From: Flavobacteriia bacterium
GTDB lineage: Bacteria; Bacteroidota; Bacteroidia; Flavobacteriales; Schleiferiaceae
NCBI GenBank assembly: GCA_009921445.1
Contig: RFXV01000002.1
Span: forward strand, 1-37,849
Direction of reading: 5' to 3'
DNA: 37,849 bases
Below the pieces are notes generated by a model. It saw only the letters and a list, made by a program, of their open reading frames with translations, searched no databases and had not been told where the DNA came from. The translations under genes were made by a program, and so were the position numbers. Positions 24,696-32,862 of this stretch are shown piece after piece; position 1 is the first letter of the stretch; every line of letters starts with the position of its first letter.

Positions 24696-25237
24696 GCGTT
24701 CTTCCAGTTGAGTTTGATCAGCGCAAATACGCCGTAATTGACCATGTCGCTGTAGTTGGCCTCAACACCTTCGGATACGAGGGTGTGCCCATCGTTGTCC
24801 TCTATCTGTTTGATGCGAAGGAGTTTTTGCAAAATGAGATCGGTCAGCGAGGAGATGCGCATATCTCTCCAGGCCTCGCCATAGTCATGGTTCTTGTTCT
24901 TCATCAGCTCCAGACAGTGGGCTGAAGCTTCATCGAAATAGTTGAGCGCTTCTTCGGTGCTGAGGTCTGCTTCGTTGGACACACCCTTTCTGATCTGGAT
25001 CAGGGCCATCAGGCAATAATTCACGATGCCTACGTATTCGAATTCTCTTTGGTCGTTCACTTTCTGAACGCCCTTGTCTTCGATGGTTCGAAGGCGCTGT
25101 GCCTTGATGAAGATCTGATCGGTCAGGGAAGGCAGCCTTAGGATGCGCCAGACACTTCCGTAGTCGTGGGCCTTTTTTGAGAAGAGGCTTCGGCAGCCGC
25201 TGATCACCTCTTGATACTGGATTTCGGTATCTGTCAT
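24692..25237 (-). CDS. DUF1599 protein with two internal repeats
   Basis: A 181-residue protein composed of two copies of the same module. Copy one has KAHDYGSVWRILRLPSLTD (22-40) and copy two KNHDYGEAWRDMRISSLTD (115-133), each followed by a helix rich in K/R and IED, and by a motif like VNYCLMALIQI (72-82) or VNYGVFALIKL (167-177). This matches DUF1599, a family with proposed links to nucleotide metabolism but no proven activity. It is divergent from folP with only 22 bp between starts and overlaps the DoxX-like gene by 4 nt, a cluster preserved across Bacteroidota. Confidence 0.9.
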   Translation of the reverse strand: MTDTEIQYQEVISGCRSLFSKKAHDYGSVWRILRLPSLTDQIFIKAQRLRTIEDKGVQKVNDQREFEYVGIVNYCLMALIQIRKGVSNEADLSTEEALNYFDEASAHCLELMKNKNHDYGEAWRDMRISSLTDLILQKLLRIKQIEDNDGHTLVSEGVEANYSDMVNYGVFALIKLNWKNA

Positions 25238-25241
25238 TTTC

Positions 25242-25249
25242 TACATTTA
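25242..25249 (+). promoter_or_regulatory. Candidate -7 box for folP-cdaA
   Basis: TACATTTA matches TAnnTTTG except for the last base and ends 10 nt before the folP GTG. The surrounding 11-mer CTACATTTACC recurs exactly at 31675-31685 before the cystathionine synthase-like gene. It lies within the 22-bp divergent spacer. Confidence 0.4.
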
Positions 25250-25259
25250 CCCCTGACAA

Positions 25260-26123
25260 GTGGAGCGCCCGAAAGATACTTCATTCCGTACGTTGAACCT
25301 CGCCGGACAACTCATGTCCTTTGCGCGCAGCCGGGTCATGGCCATTGTTAACCTTACGCCCGATTCTTTCTACGACGGCGGCCGGTGGGAGCTGCTCTCG
25401 GACGGACTGCGACAAGTGGAAAAGCTGGCCGCTGAGGGCGCGGATATCCTCGACCTTGGTGCCGCAAGCAGTCGTCCGGGTGCGGAGGAAGTGCCCTTGG
25501 AACTGGAATGGGATCGCTTAAAAGAGATCATCCCGGCCATTCAGAAGAGATTTCCAGAGCTGCCGATCTCCGTGGATACCTGGCGGGCAGAGATCGCAGA
25601 GCGTGCATTGGGCGAAGGGGTGGCCATGATCAACGACATTTCTGCGGGTCAATTGGATCCGGGGCTGTTGGACGTTGTGGAGCGATGGAAGGTGCCGTAT
25701 GTACTCATGCATATGCAGGGTACTCCCTCAAATATGCAAGAGGCACCGACCTATTCCAAGGTCGTCGACGATCAGTTGTTTTGGTTCAGCCAAAAAGTGG
25801 ATGCACTGGCTGAGCGGGGACTGAACGATGTGATTTTGGACCCAGGCTTTGGCTTTGGGAAGACGCTGGAGCACAATTACCAGATCCTCAATAGTCTGGA
25901 TCGGTATCGTCTGTTCGGAAGGCCGATCATGGTGGGTTTGAGTAGGAAATCCATGGTACAGAAAGTCTTGGAATGCGCCGCTGAAGACGCACTGAACGGA
26001 AGCACTGTACTTCATACCCTTGCACTGCTCAATGGGGCCGATCTGCTTCGGGTGCACGATGTGCGGGAAGCCAGGGAAGTCATCGCTTTGGTCGAGAAAT
26101 ACGAACTTCCCGTCCGTGATTGA
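25260..26123 (+). CDS. folP: Dihydropteroate synthase
   Basis: Joins p-aminobenzoate to dihydropterin pyrophosphate in folate synthesis, and is the known target of sulfonamides. The 287-residue TIM barrel shows NLTPDSFYDGG (31-41), DLGAASSRPGAEEVP, ISVDTW, MINDISAG, YVLMHMQGTP, DPGFGFGKTLEHN and VGLSRKS, the full set of substrate loops. Start is GTG 25260: the conserved N-terminal strand (TLNLAGQLMSF) begins before the first in-frame ATG. Divergent from the DUF1599 gene. Its 3' end overlaps the start of cdaA by 8 nt, so the two are translated together. Confidence 0.95.
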   Translation: MERPKDTSFRTLNLAGQLMSFARSRVMAIVNLTPDSFYDGGRWELLSDGLRQVEKLAAEGADILDLGAASSRPGAEEVPLELEWDRLKEIIPAIQKRFPELPISVDTWRAEIAERALGEGVAMINDISAGQLDPGLLDVVERWKVPYVLMHMQGTPSNMQEAPTYSKVVDDQLFWFSQKVDALAERGLNDVILDPGFGFGKTLEHNYQILNSLDRYRLFGRPIMVGLSRKSMVQKVLECAAEDALNGSTVLHTLALLNGADLLRVHDVREAREVIALVEKYELPVRD

Positions 26124-26895
26124 CCTGCTGGAATTTCGATTGATCGATCTGCTGGACATTTTGCTTCTGGCCTTTCTGCTGTATCAGCTCTATCGGCTGC
26201 TCAAGGGAACAGTGGCCATCAATATCATGGTGGGTGTCGGAGCTATTGTGGTCATATGGCGCTTTCTCGAATTCCTCAACATGGATCTGGTGGGCAGCTT
26301 TCTGGGCGCCTTTATCGAGGTAGGGGTGATCGCACTGATCGTGGTGTTCCAGCAGGAAGTGCGCAAATTTCTTCTCTATGTGGGAACGACCGATCTGGGA
26401 AGGAGAAAAGGCTTGCCGGCATGGTTGGGATGGAACAGCAAGGCTCCTCAGGACGATGTGGATTTTGAAATGATCGCCGAGGCGTGCAGGAACTTCAGTC
26501 AGACCAAAACAGGGGCCATTCTGGTGGTGGGCCGAAAGACAGGTCTGGGAAGTTTTGAAACGACAGGGGAAGCATTGGAGGCCAAGCTCAGTATCCGCAT
26601 GCTGGAAAGCATTTTTCAAAAAGAAAGTCCGCTACACGATGGGGCCGTTGTCATTTCGGGCGATCGGATCCGCTGCGCGAGGTGCATCCTACCGGTCAGT
26701 GACGAGCAGAGTCTGCCGAGTCGAATGGGCATGAGGCACCGGGCAGGTCTTGGATTGGCCGAACGAACAGATGCCCTTGTGGCCATCGTATCTGAACAGA
26801 CCGGAGACATTTCGCTCGCCTGCGATGGGCAATTGGAGAGCCGCCTGAGTCCGGAGGAATTGCAGGAGCGCATGCGCAGCCTATACACCTCCTGA
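26116..26895 (+). CDS. cdaA: Diadenylate cyclase (CdaA)
   Basis: Membrane enzyme that joins two ATP into c-di-AMP, a second messenger for potassium balance and envelope stress. The 259 residues have three transmembrane helices (about 11-29, 34-52, 62-79) and a DAC domain (about 90-240) with the catalytic DGA (175-177, in LHDGAVVI) and RHR (207-209, in MGMRHRAG). Start is GTG 26116, overlapping the end of folP; this gives MIDLLEFRLIDLLDI, the standard family start, whereas a longer frame would run far into folP. No CdaR-type regulator is present; the folP-cdaA pair is the normal Bacteroidota arrangement. Confidence 0.94.
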   Translation: MIDLLEFRLIDLLDILLLAFLLYQLYRLLKGTVAINIMVGVGAIVVIWRFLEFLNMDLVGSFLGAFIEVGVIALIVVFQQEVRKFLLYVGTTDLGRRKGLPAWLGWNSKAPQDDVDFEMIAEACRNFSQTKTGAILVVGRKTGLGSFETTGEALEAKLSIRMLESIFQKESPLHDGAVVISGDRIRCARCILPVSDEQSLPSRMGMRHRAGLGLAERTDALVAIVSEQTGDISLACDGQLESRLSPEELQERMRSLYTS

Positions 26896-26947
26896 GTACC
26901 CGCTACAAGGATTTCATCCGGCTTGTTTTCAAGAAAAAGGACCTTAT

Positions 26948-26955
26948 TACTTTTG
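26948..26955 (+). promoter_or_regulatory. -7 box for corA
   Basis: TACTTTTG is an exact TAnnTTTG match ending 4 nt before the GTG at 26960, the same spacing as for the rlmD-like gene and holA. It supports the GTG start and a leaderless transcript. Confidence 0.55.
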
Positions 26956-26959
26956 GCCC

Positions 26960-27910
26960 GTGCTGTATGTTCACTACACTGAAGACGATCAACTCAGGGA
27001 AACCCGATCCGCCGACCAGTTGCGCAGGCTCAAGCCTGAGCAGGTGGTATGGCTCGATCTGTTGAAGGCCGACGGGCAGGAACAGGATCTGGTCGAGGAA
27101 CTCTTTGGAGTGGATCTCTTCACGCGTCAGGAGGCACAGGAGATCGAGTCGAGTTCGCGTTACTCAGAGCTGGATGGCATCATTTCGATCAACACCAACT
27201 TTTTGGTGCGCAAAGGAGAGCGGTACAGCAATGAACCGGTCTCGTTCATCCTGGGCGACACCTTTCTCATTACCCAGCGCACCGTCGAACTCAAGACCTT
27301 TGACGATGCCCATCGTCGGATCTCCCTTTCCACTTTGGGAGCCGATCTCAATTATCGTCTGCTGACCGAGGTCTTCGAGACCCGCATCGATTTTGATGCA
27401 GATTTTCTCGAGGCCATTGCCCGGGACATAGCGGATCTTTCGAAAGAACTGACCGCAGAGCGAAAGCTTCAGGATGATGTGCTGATCCGCATCAACCATC
27501 TGCAGGAGGTCACCATGCTCATACGGGTGAACATCGTCGATAAGCAACGCATCATCTCGAGCATTTTAAAGAGCCAGCACTTTCCCGACGGGGAATACGC
27601 GAAGATCCGCGTGATGATCAAGGACGTGGGCTCCCTCTTGGAACACACCCAATTCAATTTTGCGCGGCTCGAATACCTTCAAAACACCTTTTTGGGGCTT
27701 CTGGACACCGACCAAAGCAAGGTGATCAAGATCTTTACCGTGGTGACCGTGGTCTTCATGCCGCCGACCTTGATCGCCAGTTTGTACGGTATGAATTTTC
27801 AGTATATGCCGGAACTCAGCCACAAATGGGGCTATCCCTTTGCGCTGATCCTGATGCTTCTTTCCTCGCTTGGAACGCTCTACTATTTCAAACGCAAGAA
27901 CTGGCTCTGA
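26960..27910 (+). CDS. corA: CorA-type magnesium/cobalt transporter
   Basis: Pentameric inner-membrane divalent cation channel of 316 residues. A large cytoplasmic domain (about 1-250) with a long stalk helix leads to the first transmembrane helix, which ends in the selectivity motif Gly277-Met278-Asn279 in SLYGMNF, then a short loop and a second helix with a basic tail YYFKRKNWL. Motif and topology are those of the 2-TM-GxN family. Start is GTG 26960, since the first in-frame ATG lies deep in the protein, and the -7 box 4 nt before supports it. The gene ends 5 bp from the convergent SIS-domain gene. Confidence 0.93.
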   Translation: MLYVHYTEDDQLRETRSADQLRRLKPEQVVWLDLLKADGQEQDLVEELFGVDLFTRQEAQEIESSSRYSELDGIISINTNFLVRKGERYSNEPVSFILGDTFLITQRTVELKTFDDAHRRISLSTLGADLNYRLLTEVFETRIDFDADFLEAIARDIADLSKELTAERKLQDDVLIRINHLQEVTMLIRVNIVDKQRIISSILKSQHFPDGEYAKIRVMIKDVGSLLEHTQFNFARLEYLQNTFLGLLDTDQSKVIKIFTVVTVVFMPPTLIASLYGMNFQYMPELSHKWGYPFALILMLLSSLGTLYYFKRKNWL

Positions 27911-27915
27911 AGCCT

Positions 27916-28524
27916 TCAGCTGATGCGCTGGTCGTAGGTGGCGCCCATGCTTGGGTCCGTCCCCAATAGACGGTGCATGCATATCTTCTTCACCATATTG
28001 AAAACAGCCATATGCACATCTTCAGTGACTTCCATGTCGCTGACTTGCGCATGGATGACCAGGTCTGCACATTCTTTGAGCGCACCTCCGCCAAAACCAC
28101 ACATGCCCACGGTCATGGCGCCATTTGAGCGGGCATATTTCAAGGCCTTCAGGACGTTCTCGCTGTTGCCGCTTCCCGAGATGCCGATCACTAGGTCACC
28201 GGGCTCAAGAAAATTTTTCATGGGTTCCAGAAAGATGTCAGAGTAGCCAATGTCGTTGGCAATGGCCATCAGTGAAGGCATATTGTCGTTCAGGCAGATC
28301 ATCCGAAATCGCTTTTCCAGACCATAGGATGCGCCTTTGAGAAAGTCACCTGCCGCATGCGAGGCGGTCGCTCCGCTGCCGCCGTTGCCAAATGTCAGGA
28401 TGCGCTTGCCTTGCTCATGTGCATTGAGGAAGGCATCGGCCAGGCTGTTCACGGCCGAGCTGTCGATGCTGTTCAAAGCGTCGATCAAGGCGGTCCGGTA
28501 GTTCTCGGGGGTGTGCAGGGTCAT
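27916..28524 (-). CDS. SIS-domain phosphosugar isomerase, GmhA-like
   Basis: A 202-residue single SIS domain protein. The phosphosugar-binding loops read FGNGGSGATASHAAGD (45-60) and GISGSGNSENVLKAL (114-128), and a late segment MEVTEDVHMAVFNMVKK carries the Glu/His pair expected of sedoheptulose-7-phosphate isomerases. GmhA makes the heptose precursor of LPS inner core or of S-layer glycans. Other heptose genes are absent from the window, so the exact sugar is uncertain. It lies 35 bp downstream of the M3 peptidase stop, on the same strand. Confidence 0.85.
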   Translation of the reverse strand: MTLHTPENYRTALIDALNSIDSSAVNSLADAFLNAHEQGKRILTFGNGGSGATASHAAGDFLKGASYGLEKRFRMICLNDNMPSLMAIANDIGYSDIFLEPMKNFLEPGDLVIGISGSGNSENVLKALKYARSNGAMTVGMCGFGGGALKECADLVIHAQVSDMEVTEDVHMAVFNMVKKICMHRLLGTDPSMGATYDQRIS

Positions 28525-28559
28525 GGTGCGTTGGGCTTTGAAGGGGGCAGTAATTGGGA

Positions 28560-30674
28560 TCAGTTCAATCCTTTCTTCTCGAGCAGGTAAGCGGGATCCG
28601 GTTCTTGTCCTCTGAAGGCGACGTACAGGTCCATGCTCGGAGCCGAGCCTCCTTTGCTGAGCATGGTGCGGAAGCGCTCGGCAGTGGCCCGGTCCAAAAT
28701 GCCGTTTTCTTTGAAGGCTGCAAAGGCATCGGCGTCCAATACTTCGCTCCAGAGATAGGAGTAATAGCCCGATGCATAACCTCCGCCCCAGATATGGCCG
28801 AAATAGGTTGAGCGGTAGCGGGGAATGATCTCTTCGATCAGTCCGATGCGCTCCATGGCTTCCACTTCAAATGCATTGGTCTCGAGCTCCCGCTTTTCGG
28901 TCAGGGTATACCAGGCCATATCGAGATAGGCAGCTGCCATGTATTCCACGGTCGCAAAGCCGGTGTTGAATTGATTGGCAGCATTCATTCGGGCGATCAT
29001 TTCGTCCGGTATGACCTCGCCGGTTTGATAGTGGCGTGCATACATTTTGAGTATTTCGGGTTCGCTCATCCAGTTCTCCATGACCTGACTGGGAAATTCC
29101 ACAAAGTCGCGGGGTACGTTGGTTCCCGACTGGCTGGCGTATTTCACATTGCTGAAAAGACCGTGCAGTGCGTGGCCGAATTCGTGGAAAAGCGTTTGGG
29201 CTTCGGTGAAATTCAAAAGAGAAGGTCCGTCCTCAGTGGGCGGCGGGAAGTTGAAGTTGTTGGTCACAATGGGCGTGATAAAGCCACTGACATTCTGCTG
29301 CATCCGCAGTTCATTCATCCAGGCGCCTCCACGCTTGCTTTCGCGAGTGAAAAAGTCCATGTAAAGAATGCCCAAATGACTGCCGTCCTCATTCTTCACT
29401 TCGTAGACCTGTTGATCTTCGTGCCATACGGGCATATCGTTCAGGGGGTCGAACGACAAACCAAAGAGCTCATTGGCCAGCATGAAGCAGCCCTCGCGGA
29501 CAGCATTGAATTCAAAATAGGGTTTGGTCTCCTCCTCGTTGAACGCGTAACGCTCTGCACGGATCTTCTCCACATAGAAACGCCAATCCGATCCTTCAAA
29601 GGTCTCGTCGATGCCGTCAGCTTTCATCGCCGAACTCAGATCGGCACGCTCCTGCTTGGCCAATTCCAAAGCTTTGGGCCATACATTGTCCATGAAGCCG
29701 TAGACATTTTCCGGCGCCTTCGCCATTTGTTTGCTCAATACATAGTGTGCGTGGCTTTCGTATCCCAAAAGATTCGCCCGTTCCAAACTCAGCAGAGCGA
29801 TCTCCTCAATGATGTCCGTATTGTCGTTCTCATTGCCGTTGTTTCCGCGCATTGCATAGCCGTCGAAGATCTTTCTTCGCGCACTGCGGTCGGTAGAGGC
29901 CTGAAGAAAGGGATTGCAACTGGGACGTTGGGTAGTGAAGACCCATCCCTCTTTGTCTCTGGATTCGGCCTCCTGTCTTCCCAGGGCACGCAGACCATCA
30001 GGAAGGTCAGCCACTTGGGCTGAGTCGGTGAGATGCAGCTCAAAACCATTGGTCTCTGCCAGCAGATTTTCGCCAAAGGAAGCCCCCAATTCTGCCAGAC
30101 GGGCATTGATCTCTTTTAGCCGGGTCTTGTCATCTCCAGTCACCCGTGCGCCAGAGCGAACAAAATCCGTGTAGGTTTCCTCCAGCAGTAAAGCTTCCTC
30201 ATCGCTCAGATCCAGCGCATCCTTTTGTTCGTATACCGCCTGAATGCGTTCAAATAGATCGGGATTCAGGCTGATCGCATCGCCATGGGCTGCCATGAGT
30301 GGAGCTACTTCTTTGGCGGTTGCCTGCAGGGTTTCATTGGTGTGGGCTGCATTCACCGCATAGAATACATGTGCAACACGACTCAGAGTGGCGCCGCTGA
30401 GTTCCAAAGCTTCAACGCTGTTGGCAAAGCTGGGTGCATCCTCATTTTCCACGATCGCCTGGACCTCTTCGAGCTGCTCCTCCATGCCTGTTTTGAAGGC
30501 CGGGAGATAGTGAGAAGATTCGATCTGATCGAAGGGAGGCACGCCAAAAGGGGTGTTCCATTCGACGAGCAGCGGATTGGGTGAAGACTCCATATTGGAT
30601 TCAGTGTTTTTATCGGTGGGTCCGCAGGCCACAGCAGCCACTGCAAGCAAGAGGATGAATACTGGGTTTTTCAT
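28560..30674 (-). CDS. M3 family metallopeptidase (oligopeptidase A/Dcp-like), predicted lipoprotein
   Basis: Zinc oligopeptidase of 704 residues. The active site is HEFGH (His497, Glu498, His501) with the third ligand Glu526 in FVEFPSQ, as in thimet-type peptidases; the later GYASGYYSYLWSEVL is also typical. The N-terminus MKNPVFILLLAVAAVAC has a lipobox with Cys17, so the enzyme is probably tethered in the envelope and trims short peptides there. ATG 30674 is used; the same frame stays open far upstream, but that part is antisense to the EamA gene. A TATTTTTA box at 30697-30704 (minus) may serve it. Confidence 0.93.
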   Translation of the reverse strand: MKNPVFILLLAVAAVACGPTDKNTESNMESSPNPLLVEWNTPFGVPPFDQIESSHYLPAFKTGMEEQLEEVQAIVENEDAPSFANSVEALELSGATLSRVAHVFYAVNAAHTNETLQATAKEVAPLMAAHGDAISLNPDLFERIQAVYEQKDALDLSDEEALLLEETYTDFVRSGARVTGDDKTRLKEINARLAELGASFGENLLAETNGFELHLTDSAQVADLPDGLRALGRQEAESRDKEGWVFTTQRPSCNPFLQASTDRSARRKIFDGYAMRGNNGNENDNTDIIEEIALLSLERANLLGYESHAHYVLSKQMAKAPENVYGFMDNVWPKALELAKQERADLSSAMKADGIDETFEGSDWRFYVEKIRAERYAFNEEETKPYFEFNAVREGCFMLANELFGLSFDPLNDMPVWHEDQQVYEVKNEDGSHLGILYMDFFTRESKRGGAWMNELRMQQNVSGFITPIVTNNFNFPPPTEDGPSLLNFTEAQTLFHEFGHALHGLFSNVKYASQSGTNVPRDFVEFPSQVMENWMSEPEILKMYARHYQTGEVIPDEMIARMNAANQFNTGFATVEYMAAAYLDMAWYTLTEKRELETNAFEVEAMERIGLIEEIIPRYRSTYFGHIWGGGYASGYYSYLWSEVLDADAFAAFKENGILDRATAERFRTMLSKGGSAPSMDLYVAFRGQEPDPAYLLEKKGLN

Positions 30675-30742
30675 AGGGCAGAATTTCAAAGGAGCGTAAA
30701 AATAAGGATTCAAGTGAAGGCATGTATGTGGCCTTTGACCGC

Positions 30743-31642
30743 TCATTTCCTCAATGCCTTTCGGCTGCCGAGCACCACGCCGGTCAGGATCAGGAGCCCC
30801 CATCCGACCTGTGCCAGATGCGGCTGCTCCATCCCGCTCAAAAAGGCGAAGAAACCTGCGAGAAGCGGTTGGAGATAAATGTAGAGTCCCACCGTTCCAC
30901 TTCCGATGACAGAGATCGCAAAGAGATTGAGCAGGTAGACCAAAAATGTAGTGGCCACCACCACGAATGCGATCTTGGCGGCGATCAGGGTGGGCAGTTG
31001 TGTCCATTCCACTCGGAGGAATCCCTGCAGGCCGAAGGGAAGCACGATGATCAGACCGAAGAAGAACACCCATTGGATCACATCCAGTGGCGTGTATTTT
31101 TTCATCAAAGGCTGTACGAGCACCAAATAGCCCGCATACGAACTGGCGTTGGCCAGAACGAGCAGGTCGCCCAGTGGATGGCTCTCTATTGATGAGATCT
31201 TTCCGCCGGCCAGAATGAGTCCAAGTGCTCCTGCCGCAGCGAGAAAGAAGCCGATGCCCCGGCGCAAGTGAAAGCTTTCTGTTTTTTGAAGTACGCCAAA
31301 CCAAACGACCAGCATCGGAGAGATGATCATGATGATGCTCGCATTAATGGGCGAGGTCAGGTTCAGTCCGTGAAAGAACATCAGCTGATTGGCCGCCACA
31401 CCGAGCAGTCCGCACAGGGCGATCCTCGGAAGGTCTTTCCTGTCCGGCCAATTCCACTTGGCCCTGCTCCGAAGCAGAAGAAACAGGAAACTCGCACCCA
31501 GTATCCGGATCAATATAAAGGCCGAAGGTTCGACCCAAATGGGCATCACTTCTTTGGCCCAGATGTAATTGATGCCATAGGTGAGCGCGACCGTCCACAA
31601 GGCCAGATGTGCCCATACGGATCTCGAGGAAGAATTTTGCAC
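30743..31642 (-). CDS. EamA/DMT family transporter
   Basis: Inner-membrane exporter of the drug/metabolite superfamily, 299 residues with about ten transmembrane helices in two EamA repeats (roughly 10-140 and 155-290). Typical phrases are LWTVALTYGINYIWAKEVMP, ALCGLLGVAANQLMFFHGL and LNLFAISVIGSGTVGLYIYL. Substrate unknown. I start at GTG 31642 because an ATG at 31702 would overlap the divergent gene's own start, and because a -7-like box lies exactly 4 nt before the GTG. It is 68 bp upstream of the M3 peptidase and may share its transcript. Confidence 0.88.
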   Translation of the reverse strand: MQNSSSRSVWAHLALWTVALTYGINYIWAKEVMPIWVEPSAFILIRILGASFLFLLLRSRAKWNWPDRKDLPRIALCGLLGVAANQLMFFHGLNLTSPINASIIMIISPMLVVWFGVLQKTESFHLRRGIGFFLAAAGALGLILAGGKISSIESHPLGDLLVLANASSYAGYLVLVQPLMKKYTPLDVIQWVFFFGLIIVLPFGLQGFLRVEWTQLPTLIAAKIAFVVVATTFLVYLLNLFAISVIGSGTVGLYIYLQPLLAGFFAFLSGMEQPHLAQVGWGLLILTGVVLGSRKALRK

Positions 31643-31646
31643 GCAG

Positions 31647-31654
31647 CGAAAGTA
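31647..31654 (-). promoter_or_regulatory. Candidate -7 box for the EamA transporter
   Basis: TACTTTCG on the minus strand differs from TAnnTTTG at one base and ends 4 nt before GTG 31642. It favours that GTG over the upstream ATG. Confidence 0.45.
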
Positions 31655-31675
31655 GATGAAGCATGACCCCTTTGC

Positions 31676-31683
31676 TACATTTA
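31676..31683 (+). promoter_or_regulatory. Candidate -7 box for the cystathionine gamma-synthase-like gene
   Basis: TACATTTA, one mismatch from TAnnTTTG, lies 17 nt before ATG 31701. The 11-mer around it is identical to that before folP. Confidence 0.45.
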
Positions 31684-31700
31684 CCGCCAAATCTCTTTCC

Positions 31701-32861
31701 ATGGATCAGGATCATTTAGGCTTTGGCACCAAGGCCATACACGGCGGTCAGGAGCCCGACCCCGCCTTCGGTGCAGTGATGCCCCCCGTTTATCTGACAT
31801 CGACCTATGCGCAGACCCGCCCAGGTGAGCACAAGGGTTATGAATATTCCCGCACGCACAATCCCACCCGTTCTGCGCTGGAACGCAACCTGGCTTCCAT
31901 AGAAAATGGGCGCTTCGGTTTGGCCTTCAGCAGCGGTCTGGCTGCTATCGATGCCATTGTGCGCCTTTTGGCTCCTGGAGATGAGGTGGTTTCCACCAAC
32001 GACCTTTACGGCGGAACCTACCGGCTCTTCACAAAGATCTTCGAGCGCTATGGCATCAAGTTCACCTTTGTTGACCTCACCACCGAGGGTGAACTCGAAG
32101 CGGCGATCACAGAACGAACACGTATGGTCTGGGTGGAAACGCCTTCCAATCCTATGATGCGCATCACCGATATACAGGCGGTGGCAGCACTGAAAAAGGA
32201 AAGGGACTTCCTTTTGGTGGTCGACAACACATTTGCTACGCCTTGTCTGCAAAGACCCCTTGAGTTTGGAGCGGATATCGTGATGCATTCCGCCACCAAG
32301 TACCTAGGCGGTCATTCAGATGTGGTTTTGGGTGCAGCTGTGGTTCGGTCGGAGGAATTGCATGAGCAGTTGGCCTTCAATCAAAATTCGGCGGGCGGCA
32401 CACCTGGTCCGCTGGACAGTTATTTGGTACTCCGCGGCATCAAAACCCTGCATTTGCGCATGGATCGGCACTGTGCTTCGGCCATGAATATCGCTCAATG
32501 GCTCGAGGCGCATCCAAAGGTGGACCTGGTCCATTATCCCGGTCTGAAGTCGCATAAAGGGCATGAGATCGCAGGGCGGCAGATGGCACAGTTTGGCGGG
32601 ATGCTTTCCTTCACACTGAAGTCGGATCGGCAGGACGACGCTTTCTCGCTGATCTCCTCACTGAAAATTTTCACCCTCGCTGAATCGCTGGGCGGTGTGG
32701 AGTCGCTCTGCGAACACCCTGCCAGCATGACCCATGCATCGATACCGGCTGAAGAGCGCGCCAAGGTGGGTCTTGGAGATTCTCTAATACGCCTGAGTGT
32801 GGGCATTGAAGATGAAAAAGACCTCATCGCCGATCTGGAACAAGGGCTAAGTTTGATCTGA
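31701..32861 (+). CDS. metB: Cystathionine gamma-synthase-like PLP enzyme
   Basis: Cys/Met metabolism PLP enzyme of 386 residues. The cofactor lysine is Lys200 in SATKYLGGHSD, with YEYSRTHNPTR (47-57) and TNDLYGGTYRLF (99-110) shaping the active site, and VWVETPSNPMM and VDNTFATPCLQRP as usual. The nearest known activity is joining an activated homoserine with cysteine to give cystathionine, but gamma-lyases and O-acetylhomoserine sulfhydrylases share these motifs, so the symbol is tentative. Start is ATG 31701; the upstream in-frame codons cross the promoter. The KtrA-like gene follows after 1 bp. Confidence 0.88.
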   Translation: MDQDHLGFGTKAIHGGQEPDPAFGAVMPPVYLTSTYAQTRPGEHKGYEYSRTHNPTRSALERNLASIENGRFGLAFSSGLAAIDAIVRLLAPGDEVVSTNDLYGGTYRLFTKIFERYGIKFTFVDLTTEGELEAAITERTRMVWVETPSNPMMRITDIQAVAALKKERDFLLVVDNTFATPCLQRPLEFGADIVMHSATKYLGGHSDVVLGAAVVRSEELHEQLAFNQNSAGGTPGPLDSYLVLRGIKTLHLRMDRHCASAMNIAQWLEAHPKVDLVHYPGLKSHKGHEIAGRQMAQFGGMLSFTLKSDRQDDAFSLISSLKIFTLAESLGGVESLCEHPASMTHASIPAEERAKVGLGDSLIRLSVGIEDEKDLIADLEQGLSLI

Positions 32862-32862
32862 T

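Noticed and set aside
28971-30023. 350-residue plus-strand open frame opposite the M3 peptidase
   Set aside because: Antisense to the HEFGH-containing gene; no independent start signal or motif.
30675-31304. A 210-codon upstream extension of the M3 peptidase frame
   Set aside because: It lies antisense to no free space: it overlaps the EamA gene on the same strand in another frame, shows no family similarity, and the lipoprotein signal at 30674 is a clear natural start.
31643-31702. ATG at 31702 as start of the EamA transporter
   Set aside because: It would cover the promoter and start codon of the divergent gene; the extra 20 residues are not hydrophobic transporter sequence, and a -7 box sits before GTG 31642.
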